Assembly (NCBI GenBank): GCA_002726205.1
Contig: PBSL01000013.1
Span: 110,078 to 174,077 of the forward strand
Source of the DNA: Planctomycetaceae bacterium
GTDB taxonomy: Bacteria > Planctomycetota > Planctomycetia > Planctomycetales > Planctomycetaceae
Direction: 5' to 3'
Length of the DNA stretch: 64,000 nucleotides
Notes under the pieces: model-generated
Database searches by the model: none
Seen by the model: the letters and a program-made list of their open reading frames with translations, nothing else
Told to the model about the DNA's origin: nothing
Translations under genes and position numbers: made by a program
Part shown: in pieces, positions 1-9,318 of the stretch
Position numbering within the stretch: the stretch's first letter is position 1
How the letters are laid out: each line of letters starts with the position of its first letter

Positions 1-1
1 C

Positions 2-2794
2 CGGCTGAAGTTCACCAATCCTGTGATCTTGACCAATGCGCCGGGTACAAGGCGACTGTTCGTCGTCGAACTGAAGGGGAAGATCTTTTCGTTCGTCCCC
101 GATTCCGACATTGACCGTTCCGACCTGGTCGTCGATCTCGCGCCGGCCGTCAAAGGGCTGACGCAACTCTATGGCCTCGCCTTTCATCCCCGATTTGACC
201 ACAACCGCTACTGCTACATCACCTACGTCAAGAAGGCTGGTGACCCCAACGGCACAGTGGTCTCGCGGTTCACCGTCAGCCGCGAGGATCCTCCGACGAT
301 CGATCCCGGCAGTGAGCAAACGGTGATCTCCTGGGTGGCCGGTGGTCACAACGGCGGTTGTCTGGAATTCGGCCCTGACGGTTTTCTCTACATCTCCGCA
401 GGAGATGGTGCGGGTGCATTCCCCCCCGACAGTCTTCGCAACGGCCAGAATGCCGGCTCGTTACCCTCGACGATCATGCGACTCGATGTCGACCGCCCTT
501 CATTGAAACACAACTACTCGATTCCCCCGGACAATCCCTTCGTCACCACGCCCGGGGCTCGTCCCGAGGTCTGGGCTTATGGTTTCCGCAATCCCTGGAA
601 GATCACCTTTGATCCGGAAAACGGTTCGCTTTGGTGTGGCGATGTCGGCTGGGAAATGTGGGAGATGATCTATCGTGTACAAAAGGGAGCCAACTACGGC
701 TGGAGTGTTGTCGAGTCGACCCAATCGGTTCATCCCGAGTGGGATCGTGGCCCAACCGAGATCACGCCGGCGACGATCGCCCACGCCCACACCGAATCAC
801 GCTCGATCACCGGTGGCGAGATCTATATCGGTGAAAGGCTTCCCGGACTTCACGGGGCCTACGTTTACGGCGACTACGTCACGGGCAAGATCTGGGCGGC
901 GCGGCACGACGGTTCCCGCGTCACCTGGAAGCAGGAACTTGTGGACACGCCGCTGCAAGTCATCTGCTTCGGCACCGATGACACCGGCGAACTCTACGTC
1001 GTCGATTACGTCGGTGGCAACCTGCATCGCCTTGTCCCCAACGACACGACACAGGTCAACAAACAGTTTCCTCGCAAGCTCAGTGAAACGGGCCTGTTCG
1101 CGTCAACACCAACGCACCAGCCAGCCCCGGGAGTCATCCCCTATTCGATCAATGCCGCGCCGTGGGCCGACCACACCGTCTCCCAGCGATTTGTCGCCCT
1201 GCCTGGCACCCAGCGACTCGGTGTCTTCCAGAAATCCAACATCCAACTCGGTTTCGTCGAAGGGCACTGGGCGTTCCCCAAAGACGGTGTACTCGCCAAG
1301 ACCATCTCCCTGGACCTCAAAAGGGGCGACGCGCAATCGCGGCGACGAATTGAAACCCAGATCCTGCATTTCGACGGCCACACCTGGCAGGCATACAACT
1401 ACATCTGGAACGACGCCCAAACCGACGCCGAACTGGCCGGACACGCGGGCCGCGACCGCGAGTTCCTCGTCACCGACCCCAGCGCCCCCGGAGGCAAGTT
1501 GATTCAGCGGTGGCACCATGCCAGTCGCACCGAGTGCCTGCTGTGCCATACCACACGGGGCGGGTCGATCTACGGCTTCACCATGAACCAGATCAACCGC
1601 GAACACGCCTACGCAACCGCCACTGACAACCAGTTGCGAACACTCGCTCATGTCGGGCTCTTCTCGGAGCCCCTGCCCGAAAAGCCGCCGACAATGCCCC
1701 GGCCCTTCGATTCCACATTGCCACTCGAGCAAAGAGCCCGGGCCTACCTGCATGCCAACTGTGCCACCTGCCATCGACGAGGTGGCGGAGGCACAGCGGC
1801 AATGGACATCCGCTACGCCTACTCACTCAAGCAATCCAACCTTCTCGGAGCCCGCCCCACCCAGGGGACGTTCGGGATGCTCGCCGCCAGGGTCATGGCG
1901 CCCCACGACCCGTTCCGCTCGGTACTGCTGTATCGCATGGCCAAACTCGGCCGTGGCCGCATGCCACACTTCGGATCGCACGTCGTCGACAGACGTGGAC
2001 TCCAACTGATTCACGACTGGATCGCCTCACTCCCAGCGACGCTGGCCCCGGCAGGAACCGGCGACAAGGCGGCAATGGTTCTCCAATCGCGTCACGACAC
2101 ACTGCTGGCGGAACTGGCCGATCAACCCGCGGCAGGACAACAATCGTCGCTCAAGGAACTGCTCTCCTCGACCAGCGGCGCGTTGCAACTGGCCCTGGCC
2201 CTCGACAGAACATCCAACCCATTCCCCGCGTCAGTCCGGAAACAGGCGATCCGGCTCGGCGGAACCCATGCCGAGATCCAGGTTCGCGATCTGTTCGAAC
2301 GCTTCCTGCCCGATTCGCAGCGTGTCAAACGACTGGGTACCGTGGTCAAGCCGACAGAACTTCTCGCGTTGCGGGGCGATGCCTTGCGCGGACGCAGCCT
2401 CTTTCTCACGGCAAAAGGTGTTCAGTGCCGCAACTGCCACCGAATCGCAAAACAGGGAAAAAGCGTCGGGCCCGACCTCGATGGGGTCGCAAAAAAGAAC
2501 GATCGTCGGGCATTGCTCGAATCCATTCTCCAACCTTCCAAGAAGGTTGACCCGAAGTTCCGGGCGATTCTCGTGGAGACCGTTCAGGGGCGTGTTTTTA
2601 CCGGCCTCCTGGTTTCCCGAACTGACCAACTTGTCGTCGTGAAGGACGGAACGGGAAAAGAGATTCGGATTGCCGCAGCCGATGTTGAGATGATCGTTCC
2701 CCAGGCGAAAAGCCTGATGCCGGAACTGTTAGTCAAGGATTTGACCGCCCAACAGGTCGCCGACCTGCTGGCCTTTCTGGAGACGCTGAAGTGA
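2..2794 (+). CDS. PQQ-type glucose/sorbosone dehydrogenase fused to multiheme cytochrome c (5' partial)
   Basis: The reading frame is open from base 2 and aligns with an internal stretch of the next gene (F-T-N-P-V here, F-K-N-P-V there), so the gene begins upstream of the window; the GTG at 23 is not the true start. The first third is a sugar dehydrogenase beta-propeller (GGHNGG and YGFRNPWK motifs). The rest carries three CxxCH heme sites (CLLCH, CATCH, CRNCH), the last inside a Pirellula/Verrucomicrobium-type heme-binding domain with GPDLDG and LMPELL. Inferred role: periplasmic oxidation of a sugar or alcohol with electrons passed through its own hemes. Its stop overlaps the start of the next paralogue by four bases, which indicates translational coupling. 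Substrate unknown. Confidence 0.88.
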   Translation, partial: RLKFTNPVILTNAPGTRRLFVVELKGKIFSFVPDSDIDRSDLVVDLAPAVKGLTQLYGLAFHPRFDHNRYCYITYVKKAGDPNGTVVSRFTVSREDPPTIDPGSEQTVISWVAGGHNGGCLEFGPDGFLYISAGDGAGAFPPDSLRNGQNAGSLPSTIMRLDVDRPSLKHNYSIPPDNPFVTTPGARPEVWAYGFRNPWKITFDPENGSLWCGDVGWEMWEMIYRVQKGANYGWSVVESTQSVHPEWDRGPTEITPATIAHAHTESRSITGGEIYIGERLPGLHGAYVYGDYVTGKIWAARHDGSRVTWKQELVDTPLQVICFGTDDTGELYVVDYVGGNLHRLVPNDTTQVNKQFPRKLSETGLFASTPTHQPAPGVIPYSINAAPWADHTVSQRFVALPGTQRLGVFQKSNIQLGFVEGHWAFPKDGVLAKTISLDLKRGDAQSRRRIETQILHFDGHTWQAYNYIWNDAQTDAELAGHAGRDREFLVTDPSAPGGKLIQRWHHASRTECLLCHTTRGGSIYGFTMNQINREHAYATATDNQLRTLAHVGLFSEPLPEKPPTMPRPFDSTLPLEQRARAYLHANCATCHRRGGGGTAAMDIRYAYSLKQSNLLGARPTQGTFGMLAARVMAPHDPFRSVLLYRMAKLGRGRMPHFGSHVVDRRGLQLIHDWIASLPATLAPAGTGDKAAMVLQSRHDTLLAELADQPAAGQQSSLKELLSSTSGALQLALALDRTSNPFPASVRKQAIRLGGTHAEIQVRDLFERFLPDSQRVKRLGTVVKPTELLALRGDALRGRSLFLTAKGVQCRNCHRIAKQGKSVGPDLDGVAKKNDRRALLESILQPSKKVDPKFRAILVETVQGRVFTGLLVSRTDQLVVVKDGTGKEIRIAAADVEMIVPQAKSLMPELLVKDLTAQQVADLLAFLETLK

Positions 2795-5748
2795 TCGCGA
2801 TTCTGCGTGTGCTGCCTGTTGTCGTCCTGCTCGTGTTGCTGTCGGGAACCGGCCTTTCAGCCGCCGATCCACCGACCCGCCGGGTCGGCTGGACTTCCTC
2901 ACAGGTCATCGGGACGCCCGAACCGCCCTCCCCCTACCTGGTCGAGCGTCGGTTTCCGAAGTTGAACTTCAAGAACCCCGTCGAAATGCGCCCGATCCCA
3001 GGCACCAACCGTCTGCTGGTCGTCGAATTGGGGGGCCGGATCTTTTCATTCCCGGACCGCCAGGACGTCGAAAAAGCCGACCTGATTCTCGACCTGAAAC
3101 AGCACAAGCCCGCGGTGGCCAACACCTACGGACTCACCTTCCACCCGCAGTTCCTCAAGAATCGCACCTGTTTCATCTCCTATATCCAGGGCCCACAGGG
3201 CAACGGTACCAAGATCTGCCGCTACCGGTTCACCAAGTCCGATCCGCCGGTGATCGATCTTGCCAGCCGCGAGGTGGTCTTTTCGTGGCCCTCCGGCGGC
3301 CACAACGGCGCGGCGTTGCGTTTCGGCCCCGACGGTCTGCTCTACATCACCGCCGGGGACGGTGTCGGCCCGAATCCGCCCGACCCGGTCAACAACGGAC
3401 AGGATTGCAGCAACTACTTCTCCACGCTCGTGCGAATCGACGTCGACCACACCGATCCCGGCCGCGCCTATCGCATTCCACCGGACAACCCGTTCGTCAA
3501 CGTCGAAGGCGTGCTCCCGGAGATCTGGGCCTACGGCTTTCGTAATCCGTGGAAAATCTCATTTGACCGCAAATCCGGCGACTTGTGGCTCGGTGATGTC
3601 GGCTGGGAGCTCTGGGAGTTCATCTACCGGATCGTCAAGGGAGGCAACTACGGCTGGAGCATCGTCGAGGGGCGTCAACCGGTCAACACGCACTTCAAGC
3701 GCGGTCCCAGCCCGATACTGCCTCCCACCGTCGACCACCCGCACAGCGAGGCGGCTTCGATCACCGGTGGTGAGGTTTACTACGGGCGTCGGACACCGGG
3801 ACTTTTCGGACAATACGTCTACGGGGATTACGAGACCGGAAAACTCTGGTCGTTTGTCTGGAATGCCAAACAGAAGAAGGTCGTCAAGCATCGAGAACTG
3901 GTTGACTCGTCGCTGCGGATCATCTGTTTCAGCTACGACACCACTGACGACCTCCTGTTCATGGATTACACGGCCGGCACAATCCATCGCCTGGCGCCCA
4001 ATCCTGACCGTGGCAAGCCCAGCCGTTTTCCCAGGAGGCTCAGCCAGACGGGCCTGTTCGCATCCGTCGCCGACCACCGCGTGGCTGACGGTGTGCTCAC
4101 CTACCAGGCCACGGCCGAACCGTGGCAAGACGGATCGACCGCCGAGCGTGCGATCGCGGTTCCGGGAACCGCCCCGATCGGCACCAAGGGAAAGTGGTCG
4201 TTCCCGGCCGGCACGGTCGTCCTCAAGACGATCTCAATGCAAACGGCCGTCGCCAAACGCAACCAGCGACGCCGACTCGAAACACAACTCCTGCATTTCG
4301 ACGGGGATGCCTGGCGAGGCTACAGCTATCGCTGGAACCGCGACCAGTCCGACGCGGTACTGTTGCCGCCAGCCGGCAAAGACGAAGCATTGCTGATCGC
4401 TGATGCCACGTTCAAGAACGGATTGCGCAGGCAGACCTGGCATTTCTCGGGACGGGTCGAATGCGTGAGATGTCACAATCCGTGGGCCGGACACGTGCTG
4501 GGATTCAACCCCGCTGGCCTCGACCGGACCATTGACACTCCCTCCGGTGACACCAACCAGCTGGCCGCCCTTTCCCGCCACAATCTCTTCACACCGGCGT
4601 TGTCCCCCTCCTCGCAGCCACAACTGGTTGACCCCTATGACGAGACTCTCGACACCGAGCGTCGCGCAAGAAGCTATCTGCATGTCAATTGCGGTCATTG
4701 CCACCGATTGCACGCCGGCAGTGCCGTGTTGGCCTACATGCACCATGACATTTCGTTGACTGCGACCCGCATGCTCGACAGCAAGCCCAGCCAGGGAACC
4801 TTCGGGATTCCCGATGCCCGCATCATCGCGCCCGGCGACCCTCTGCGCAGCGTTCTGTTCCTGCGAGTTTCCAAGCTCGGCCGTGGCCGGATGCCCCATA
4901 TCGGCTCGGAACGCGTCGATCGTCGAGCAACCACGATGATTGGCAAGTGGATCTCTGAACTTCCCAACGACACCCCCATCGCCACACTCAGCGATGCCCA
5001 GCGTCGTTCCCGATTACAGGCTCTCATCGAGGTGCGACAACTCGAACGCGGTGCCAAGGCCATCCCTCAGGTAATGCTCAGCCGTGCTCTCGCGTCGACT
5101 TCAACCGCCTTGCACCTGCAACAAAGACTCGACGCAGCCGGCAACCGTTTCGCAGCGGAAACACGACGTGCAATCGTCAAGGCCGGCGTGACACATGACG
5201 ACATCACGATCCGTGATCTCTTCGAGCGGTTCATTCCCGAAGAACAACGGGTGAAACGACTCGGGCGCGTCATTCGCCCCGAATCACTTCTGGCCCTCAC
5301 CGGAAATGCCAAGACGGGGCGAGAGTTCTTTCTGACCTCGAAGGCATCACAGTGCCGCAATTGCCATCGTGTCGGCGGCGCGGGCAAATCGCTCGGCCCT
5401 GATCTCGACGGCATCGGCAAGAAATACGGTCGACCCGAGTTGCTCGACCAGGTCCTCAACCCGTCACGCAAGATCGACCCCAAGTTCATGACCTATCTCG
5501 TGGAGACAACAGCCGGGCGTGTTCACACCGGACTGATGATCCGCAAGACCGATCGAGAGATTGTTCTTCGCGACGCCAAGGGCAAGGAACTGGTGATTGC
5601 GAGTGGCGATGTGGAATCGCTGATCCCGCAACGCAAGAGTCTCATGCCCGAACTGCTCCTCAAGGACATGACCGCCCAACAGGTGGCCGATCTCCTGGCG
5701 TTCCTGGCCTCGCTGAAAGTGCCCGCGGCCAAGAGCACAACAAAGTGA
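2791..5748 (+). CDS. PQQ-type glucose/sorbosone dehydrogenase fused to multiheme cytochrome c, paralogue 2
   Basis: A 985-residue secreted protein and close paralogue of the preceding gene. The start is GTG at 2791, overlapping the upstream TGA. Residues 1-24 form a signal peptide (hydrophobic core, then LSAAD). Beta-propeller sugar dehydrogenase domain at about 35-410, then a cytochrome region with heme sites CVRCH near 558, CGHCH near 634 and CRNCH near 855. The last heme is in a Pirellula/Verrucomicrobium-type domain ending in LMPELLLKD and an ADLLAFL helix. Inferred periplasmic dehydrogenase; the physiological substrate cannot be read from sequence. It ends convergently with senB, 89 bases away. 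Confidence 0.9.
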   Translation: MIAILRVLPVVVLLVLLSGTGLSAADPPTRRVGWTSSQVIGTPEPPSPYLVERRFPKLNFKNPVEMRPIPGTNRLLVVELGGRIFSFPDRQDVEKADLILDLKQHKPAVANTYGLTFHPQFLKNRTCFISYIQGPQGNGTKICRYRFTKSDPPVIDLASREVVFSWPSGGHNGAALRFGPDGLLYITAGDGVGPNPPDPVNNGQDCSNYFSTLVRIDVDHTDPGRAYRIPPDNPFVNVEGVLPEIWAYGFRNPWKISFDRKSGDLWLGDVGWELWEFIYRIVKGGNYGWSIVEGRQPVNTHFKRGPSPILPPTVDHPHSEAASITGGEVYYGRRTPGLFGQYVYGDYETGKLWSFVWNAKQKKVVKHRELVDSSLRIICFSYDTTDDLLFMDYTAGTIHRLAPNPDRGKPSRFPRRLSQTGLFASVADHRVADGVLTYQATAEPWQDGSTAERAIAVPGTAPIGTKGKWSFPAGTVVLKTISMQTAVAKRNQRRRLETQLLHFDGDAWRGYSYRWNRDQSDAVLLPPAGKDEALLIADATFKNGLRRQTWHFSGRVECVRCHNPWAGHVLGFNPAGLDRTIDTPSGDTNQLAALSRHNLFTPALSPSSQPQLVDPYDETLDTERRARSYLHVNCGHCHRLHAGSAVLAYMHHDISLTATRMLDSKPSQGTFGIPDARIIAPGDPLRSVLFLRVSKLGRGRMPHIGSERVDRRATTMIGKWISELPNDTPIATLSDAQRRSRLQALIEVRQLERGAKAIPQVMLSRALASTSTALHLQQRLDAAGNRFAAETRRAIVKAGVTHDDITIRDLFERFIPEEQRVKRLGRVIRPESLLALTGNAKTGREFFLTSKASQCRNCHRVGGAGKSLGPDLDGIGKKYGRPELLDQVLNPSRKIDPKFMTYLVETTAGRVHTGLMIRKTDREIVLRDAKGKELVIASGDVESLIPQRKSLMPELLLKDMTAQQVADLLAFLASLKVPAAKSTTK

Positions 5749-5837
5749 CCAATCGCCGCCCAACGCGCAACGAAATCGAACACGGCCAGGCCCTCAGGGA
5801 ATGCAGCGATCTCCTGAAACCGGCCTGATCCGACGGC

Positions 5838-6800
5838 CTATCCCAGTTCCAGCTCTGCCAGCAAATTCTTCCAGGCCAACCGTTCGCATTCAGGCTCGAA
5901 TTGCCATCGCCGCTCGGCACACGCCGCCATCAGCGACTGGTAGAACTCCCGGTCCCCCTCGGCAGCCAACAGCATCCTCTGTAGCCCCGACGTATCCCCC
6001 ACGTCGTAGAATCCCGGATAGTCTTCTCCGAGCAAACCAATCGTACCGCTGATACGGCTCGCCACGACGGGGGTTTGCACCGAGATCGACTCACCCACGA
6101 CGTTTGCGCCACCTTCCATCCGTGAACTGAGGACCATCAGTTGGCTTCCGGCCAGCGTTTCCAGCACATCACCGTATCGCCGACTTCCCCGCCATTGGTA
6201 TCGACGGTTTGCCCGAGTCTCTGCTTCGGCCGCGGATCTCAGTCCCGGTGTCAACGCTTCTCCAAGATGCACGACACGAATTCGCGAATTCCCCGGCAGA
6301 TCGCGCACGGCATAGGCGGTCCGTAATGGATCCTTGACCGCTCGCAGGTGGCCGACCACGGCCACCTGCCACCATCGCTGAATACGGTTGGTTGTCCTGT
6401 TTCGTGGCTGCACCGACTGAAAGACCACGCGACAACGCTCTCTGCAGTGCTCCGGAAGCCAACGGATCCCGTCGGGTTGCAGAACGACAATGCGATCGGC
6501 GGTAGCCACCGCCTTCTGGCCTCCCCGTGATCGTTGCAGGTCACGATACAGGTCGGTCCCGCTGATGCCGACAATCAACGGGGCATCCGCACGACAGCGA
6601 CGCCATCGCAGGGCGCTCGCGGCGCTATGATGCGCATGCAGAGCCACAAGCAGATCACAGCCCTGGTCAAGAAATTCGCCGCTGATCTGGGTGTGGTGCC
6701 CCAGTTGATTCAGCAACCGCCGCCAGCGGCGAGCCGTCGCAAGGTTGCCGCTGCGAGTCCGGGCCGCGGCGGGGGTCACGATCAGGATCTTGAGGCCCAT
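5838..6800 (-). CDS. senB: SenB-type selenosugar synthase (glycosyltransferase family 4 fold)
   Basis: A 320-residue protein starting at ATG 6800, seven bases after the selD stop; the longer open frame upstream lies inside selD and does not match the family. It begins with a GT-B hydrophobic strand followed by TPAAARTRSGNLATA, then ALHAHHSA, GISGTDLYRD, DRIVVLQP and SRMEGGANVVGESI, all characteristic of the TIGR04348/SenB family. SenB is known to join selenophosphate to a UDP-sugar to give a selenosugar in selenoneine biosynthesis. The direct coupling to selD, the selenophosphate supplier, supports that reaction here. No SenA (EgtB-like) gene is seen in the window, so the final product is unknown. 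Alternative: a divergent glycosyltransferase, less likely given the pairing. Confidence 0.85.
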   Translation of the reverse strand: MGLKILIVTPAAARTRSGNLATARRWRRLLNQLGHHTQISGEFLDQGCDLLVALHAHHSAASALRWRRCRADAPLIVGISGTDLYRDLQRSRGGQKAVATADRIVVLQPDGIRWLPEHCRERCRVVFQSVQPRNRTTNRIQRWWQVAVVGHLRAVKDPLRTAYAVRDLPGNSRIRVVHLGEALTPGLRSAAEAETRANRRYQWRGSRRYGDVLETLAGSQLMVLSSRMEGGANVVGESISVQTPVVASRISGTIGLLGEDYPGFYDVGDTSGLQRMLLAAEGDREFYQSLMAACAERRWQFEPECERLAWKNLLAELELG

Positions 6801-6807
6801 CGATCGG

Positions 6808-7863
6808 CTAGTCATCCAAGACCAGGAACACGTCAGTTTTCTCGACGACGCGGCCCACAATCGCCGCTGTTTCAGATCCGCCTTCCCGGCAGCTTGCGAC
6901 GAGATGCTCGGCGTCTTCGGCACGAACACTGATCAACAGGCCCCCGGAGGTCTGGGGGTCAAAGCACATTTCCAACCGCATCGGATCGGCGCCGGCCTGG
7001 ATCTGCATCAGTGAGTCGGCCGCATTACGATTTGTCTGGCTGGCCCGCGTGTGGTAGCCGGCAGCAGCCAGTTCCGCTGCGCCGGGCAGAACCGCCAGAC
7101 ATGACGTTTCGATGACGAGCGTCACATCGCTCGCCTGCGCCATTTCCCCCGCATGTCCTGCCAGGCCAAACCCGGTGATGTCTGTTGCCGCAGAGGCCTT
7201 CACACCGCGTGCGGATTCACTGGCTCCCTTGTTGAGCATCGCCATGCTCGCTGTCGCCGTAGCCAGTACATTCCCCGGACAGCGGTTCTTCTTGAATGCC
7301 GTCGTGATGAATCCGGTCCCCAGGGGCTTGGTCAACACGAGTCGATCACCTGGTTGGGCGCCCGAGTTGGTAATGAGTTCATCGGGGGTTGCCACCCCGG
7401 TGACACTCAATCCGTATTTGATCTCGGTGTCTCGCACGGTATGCCCTCCGGCAATCACCGCGCCAGCAGCTTTGACACGTTCAGCTCCTCCATTGAGGAT
7501 CTCTCCAAGAATCTCGAGGTCGAGCTTGTCGTCGGGAAAACCGACGATATTCAGCGCCGTCCTGGGTTGCCCCCCCATGGCGAAAATGTCGCTGAGGCTG
7601 TTGGCGGCGGCAATTTGACCAAACAGGTACGGGTCATCGACCAGTGGTGGAAAAAAGTCCAGTGACTGCAGAATCAGCAGATCGTCACGCAACCGGTAAA
7701 CGCCGGCATCACTGAACCCTTCGGCTCCGACCACCAGGTTCGGATCGTCGAAGACCGGCAAACCCCGCACGACCTGTGCGGTCCCCTCTTGGGGTAATTT
7801 CCCGGCTCACCCTGCGCAACTGGCCCAATCGACCAGTCGCTTCTTGCGTCCAAAGATTGCCAT
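6808..7863 (-). CDS. selD: Selenide, water dikinase (selenophosphate synthetase), selenocysteine-containing
   Basis: Makes selenophosphate from selenide and ATP. A conventional reading starts at GTG 7770 and gives 320 residues lacking the catalytic loop. The frame continues upstream through a single TGA (7809-7807) to ATG 7863, which has AGGA 9 bases before it, giving 351 residues. The new N-terminus reads WASCAGUAGKL: Sec19 sits where E. coli SelD has Cys17, and Lys22 matches Lys20. Downstream are family motifs DDPNLVVG, SLDFFPPLVDDP, NSLSDIFAMGG and GGHTVRD. A SECIS-like hairpin follows the TGA. It is first in a two-gene unit with senB. TGA as Sec is an inference from frame, alignment and hairpin. 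Confidence 0.93.
7765..7781 (-). promoter_or_regulatory. bacterial SECIS-like hairpin in selD
   Basis: On the minus-strand mRNA a perfect 6-bp stem (CCGCAC with GUGCGG) closes the loop AGGUC, 29-45 nt from the first base of the UGA. The GGUC loop matches the essential loop of the E. coli fdhF SECIS, which SelB binds. A second small hairpin (CCCC, AAGA, GGGG) lies between the UGA and this one. Confidence 0.75.
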
Positions 7864-7958
7864 CGAGAAATGTCCTGCGGTGGATGATCAGCCTGCAGAC
7901 GGTTGGGCCGGATTGTAGCCCGCATGTCCCCGACGACCAACAGCGGATCCGCCACGTT

Positions 7959-7987
7959 TTGACAGCTTCATCGCGGCTGTCTATTCT
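7959..7987 (+). promoter_or_regulatory. sigma-70-type promoter for the SDR operon
   Basis: A perfect TTGACA at 7959-7964, a 17-base spacer, and TATTCT at 7982-7987. The predicted transcript would start near 7994, about 88 bases before the SDR start. It lies in the divergent gap between selD and the SDR gene. Confidence 0.7.
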
Positions 7988-8081
7988 CCGGTGTGTTCCA
8001 CCAGCTCGCGGCCCGTGGCGTCTTTGGCTTGAATTATCACCGCGGTGACGCGGCTCGACGACCTCGAAAGGACCAAGCACA

Positions 8082-8858
8082 ATGTCTCTGCAAGGCCAAG
8101 TGGCGGTCGTAACCGGTGGCGGCCGGGGTATCGGCCTGGCGTGCGTTCGGGCTTTGGCCCGTGATGGTGCCTCCGTGATCATCGCGACTCCCGAGGACGA
8201 TGAACGTCTCGCGGCCGTCGAGGAACTGCAGTCCCGCGGAGTGGACGTGTTGGGGACAGACACCGACGTGACCTGCGAAGAACAGGTGGCTTCGATGGTC
8301 GCACAGGCCAGTGACCGATTCGGCCGCATCGACATCCTTGTCAACAATGCCGGCATCATCGGCCCCACCTCGCCTGTCCAGGAAATCCAGCGCCGTGACT
8401 GGGATCAGGTCATGGCGGTCAACGTGACCGGCAGCTACCTGTGCTGTCGCGAGGTTCTGCCCGGAATGATCACTCGACAATCCGGACGGATCATCAATAT
8501 TGCCTCCACGGCGGGCAAGATCGGATTCCCGCTGCGAAGTCCGTATGCCGCATCGAAGTGGGCAGTGATCGGATTGACCAAGACACTGGCCGCCGAGGTC
8601 GGGCGGCAGGGAATCCTGGTCAACGCGGTTTGCCCAGGCCCGATTGCCGGCCCTCGCATGGACGCGATCATCGCGGCTCGTGCGGAGAAGACCGGAACAC
8701 CCGCCGAGGACGTACGCGCGACCCTCGAGGAATCGACCCTGCTGGGACGATTGATACCGCCCGAGCACATCGCAGAGATGGTCACCTTTCTTGCCTCCGA
8801 TCGCGCCACCAGTATCACCGGGCAGACCCTCGACGTCACCGCCGGGCACCGTGTCTAG
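8082..8858 (+). CDS. Short-chain dehydrogenase/reductase (SDR family)
   Basis: A 258-residue classical SDR. The Rossmann cofactor motif TGGGRGIG is near residues 11-18, NNAG near 88, and the catalytic Ser-Tyr-Lys set appears as ASTAG and YAASK near 142-159, followed by CPGPI. A purine-rich GAAAGGA lies 9 bases before the ATG. Known for the family: NAD(P)-dependent oxidation or reduction of alcohols and ketones, with FabG and many sugar or sterol dehydrogenases as relatives; the substrate is not predictable. It lies 37 bases upstream of a carboxymuconolactone decarboxylase-like gene and likely shares its transcript from the promoter at 7959. Confidence 0.92.
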   Translation: MSLQGQVAVVTGGGRGIGLACVRALARDGASVIIATPEDDERLAAVEELQSRGVDVLGTDTDVTCEEQVASMVAQASDRFGRIDILVNNAGIIGPTSPVQEIQRRDWDQVMAVNVTGSYLCCREVLPGMITRQSGRIINIASTAGKIGFPLRSPYAASKWAVIGLTKTLAAEVGRQGILVNAVCPGPIAGPRMDAIIAARAEKTGTPAEDVRATLEESTLLGRLIPPEHIAEMVTFLASDRATSITGQTLDVTAGHRV

Positions 8859-8895
8859 TCCCCCCATGTCCCTTCTTGTTGACGGAGGCTCGCCA

Positions 8896-9294
8896 ATGAC
8901 CAACAGCGACACGACACTCCAGGACCGCCTTGACCGTGGCCGTCTCGTTCTCGACGAAATGCTGGGTCCGGAAACAGCCGCCGAAACTGTGGCACACTGG
9001 CAGACAATCTGTCCGGAGTTCGGCGACTATGTCACCGAGTTTCTTGCAGGAGAGATCTGGAGCAGGCAGGGCCTGGACCGGCGAACTCGCAGCCTGATCT
9101 CCATTGCCGCCCTGGCATCTCTGGGGCGAACCCGGGCACTGGAACTCAATCTGCAGTTTGCGATCAACAACGGCGCCTCCCGACGCGACATTGTCGAGGC
9201 GTTGCTGCAGATTGCTCCCTACGCGGGCTTTCCGGTGACGTGGGACGCGTTGGCACGCCTCGAACAGGTTTGCCCTCGGAATGACGACTGCTAA
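8896..9294 (+). CDS. Carboxymuconolactone decarboxylase-family protein
   Basis: A 132-residue all-helical protein of the CMD/AhpD superfamily. The start at ATG 8896 is chosen because GGAGG stands 7 bases before it; the open frame extends further back into the SDR gene without family similarity. Typical motifs are RTRSLISIAAL, LNLQFAINNGASR and EALLQIAPYAGFP. It lacks the CxxC of AhpD-type peroxidase reductases, so it resembles the gamma-carboxymuconolactone decarboxylase branch. Likely co-transcribed with the SDR, suggesting a shared catabolic step, perhaps of an aromatic or lactone compound. The pathway itself is not evident. Confidence 0.88.
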   Translation: MTNSDTTLQDRLDRGRLVLDEMLGPETAAETVAHWQTICPEFGDYVTEFLAGEIWSRQGLDRRTRSLISIAALASLGRTRALELNLQFAINNGASRRDIVEALLQIAPYAGFPVTWDALARLEQVCPRNDDC

Positions 9295-9318
9295 GACGCC
9301 CCGGTGAAACGGCTCACC

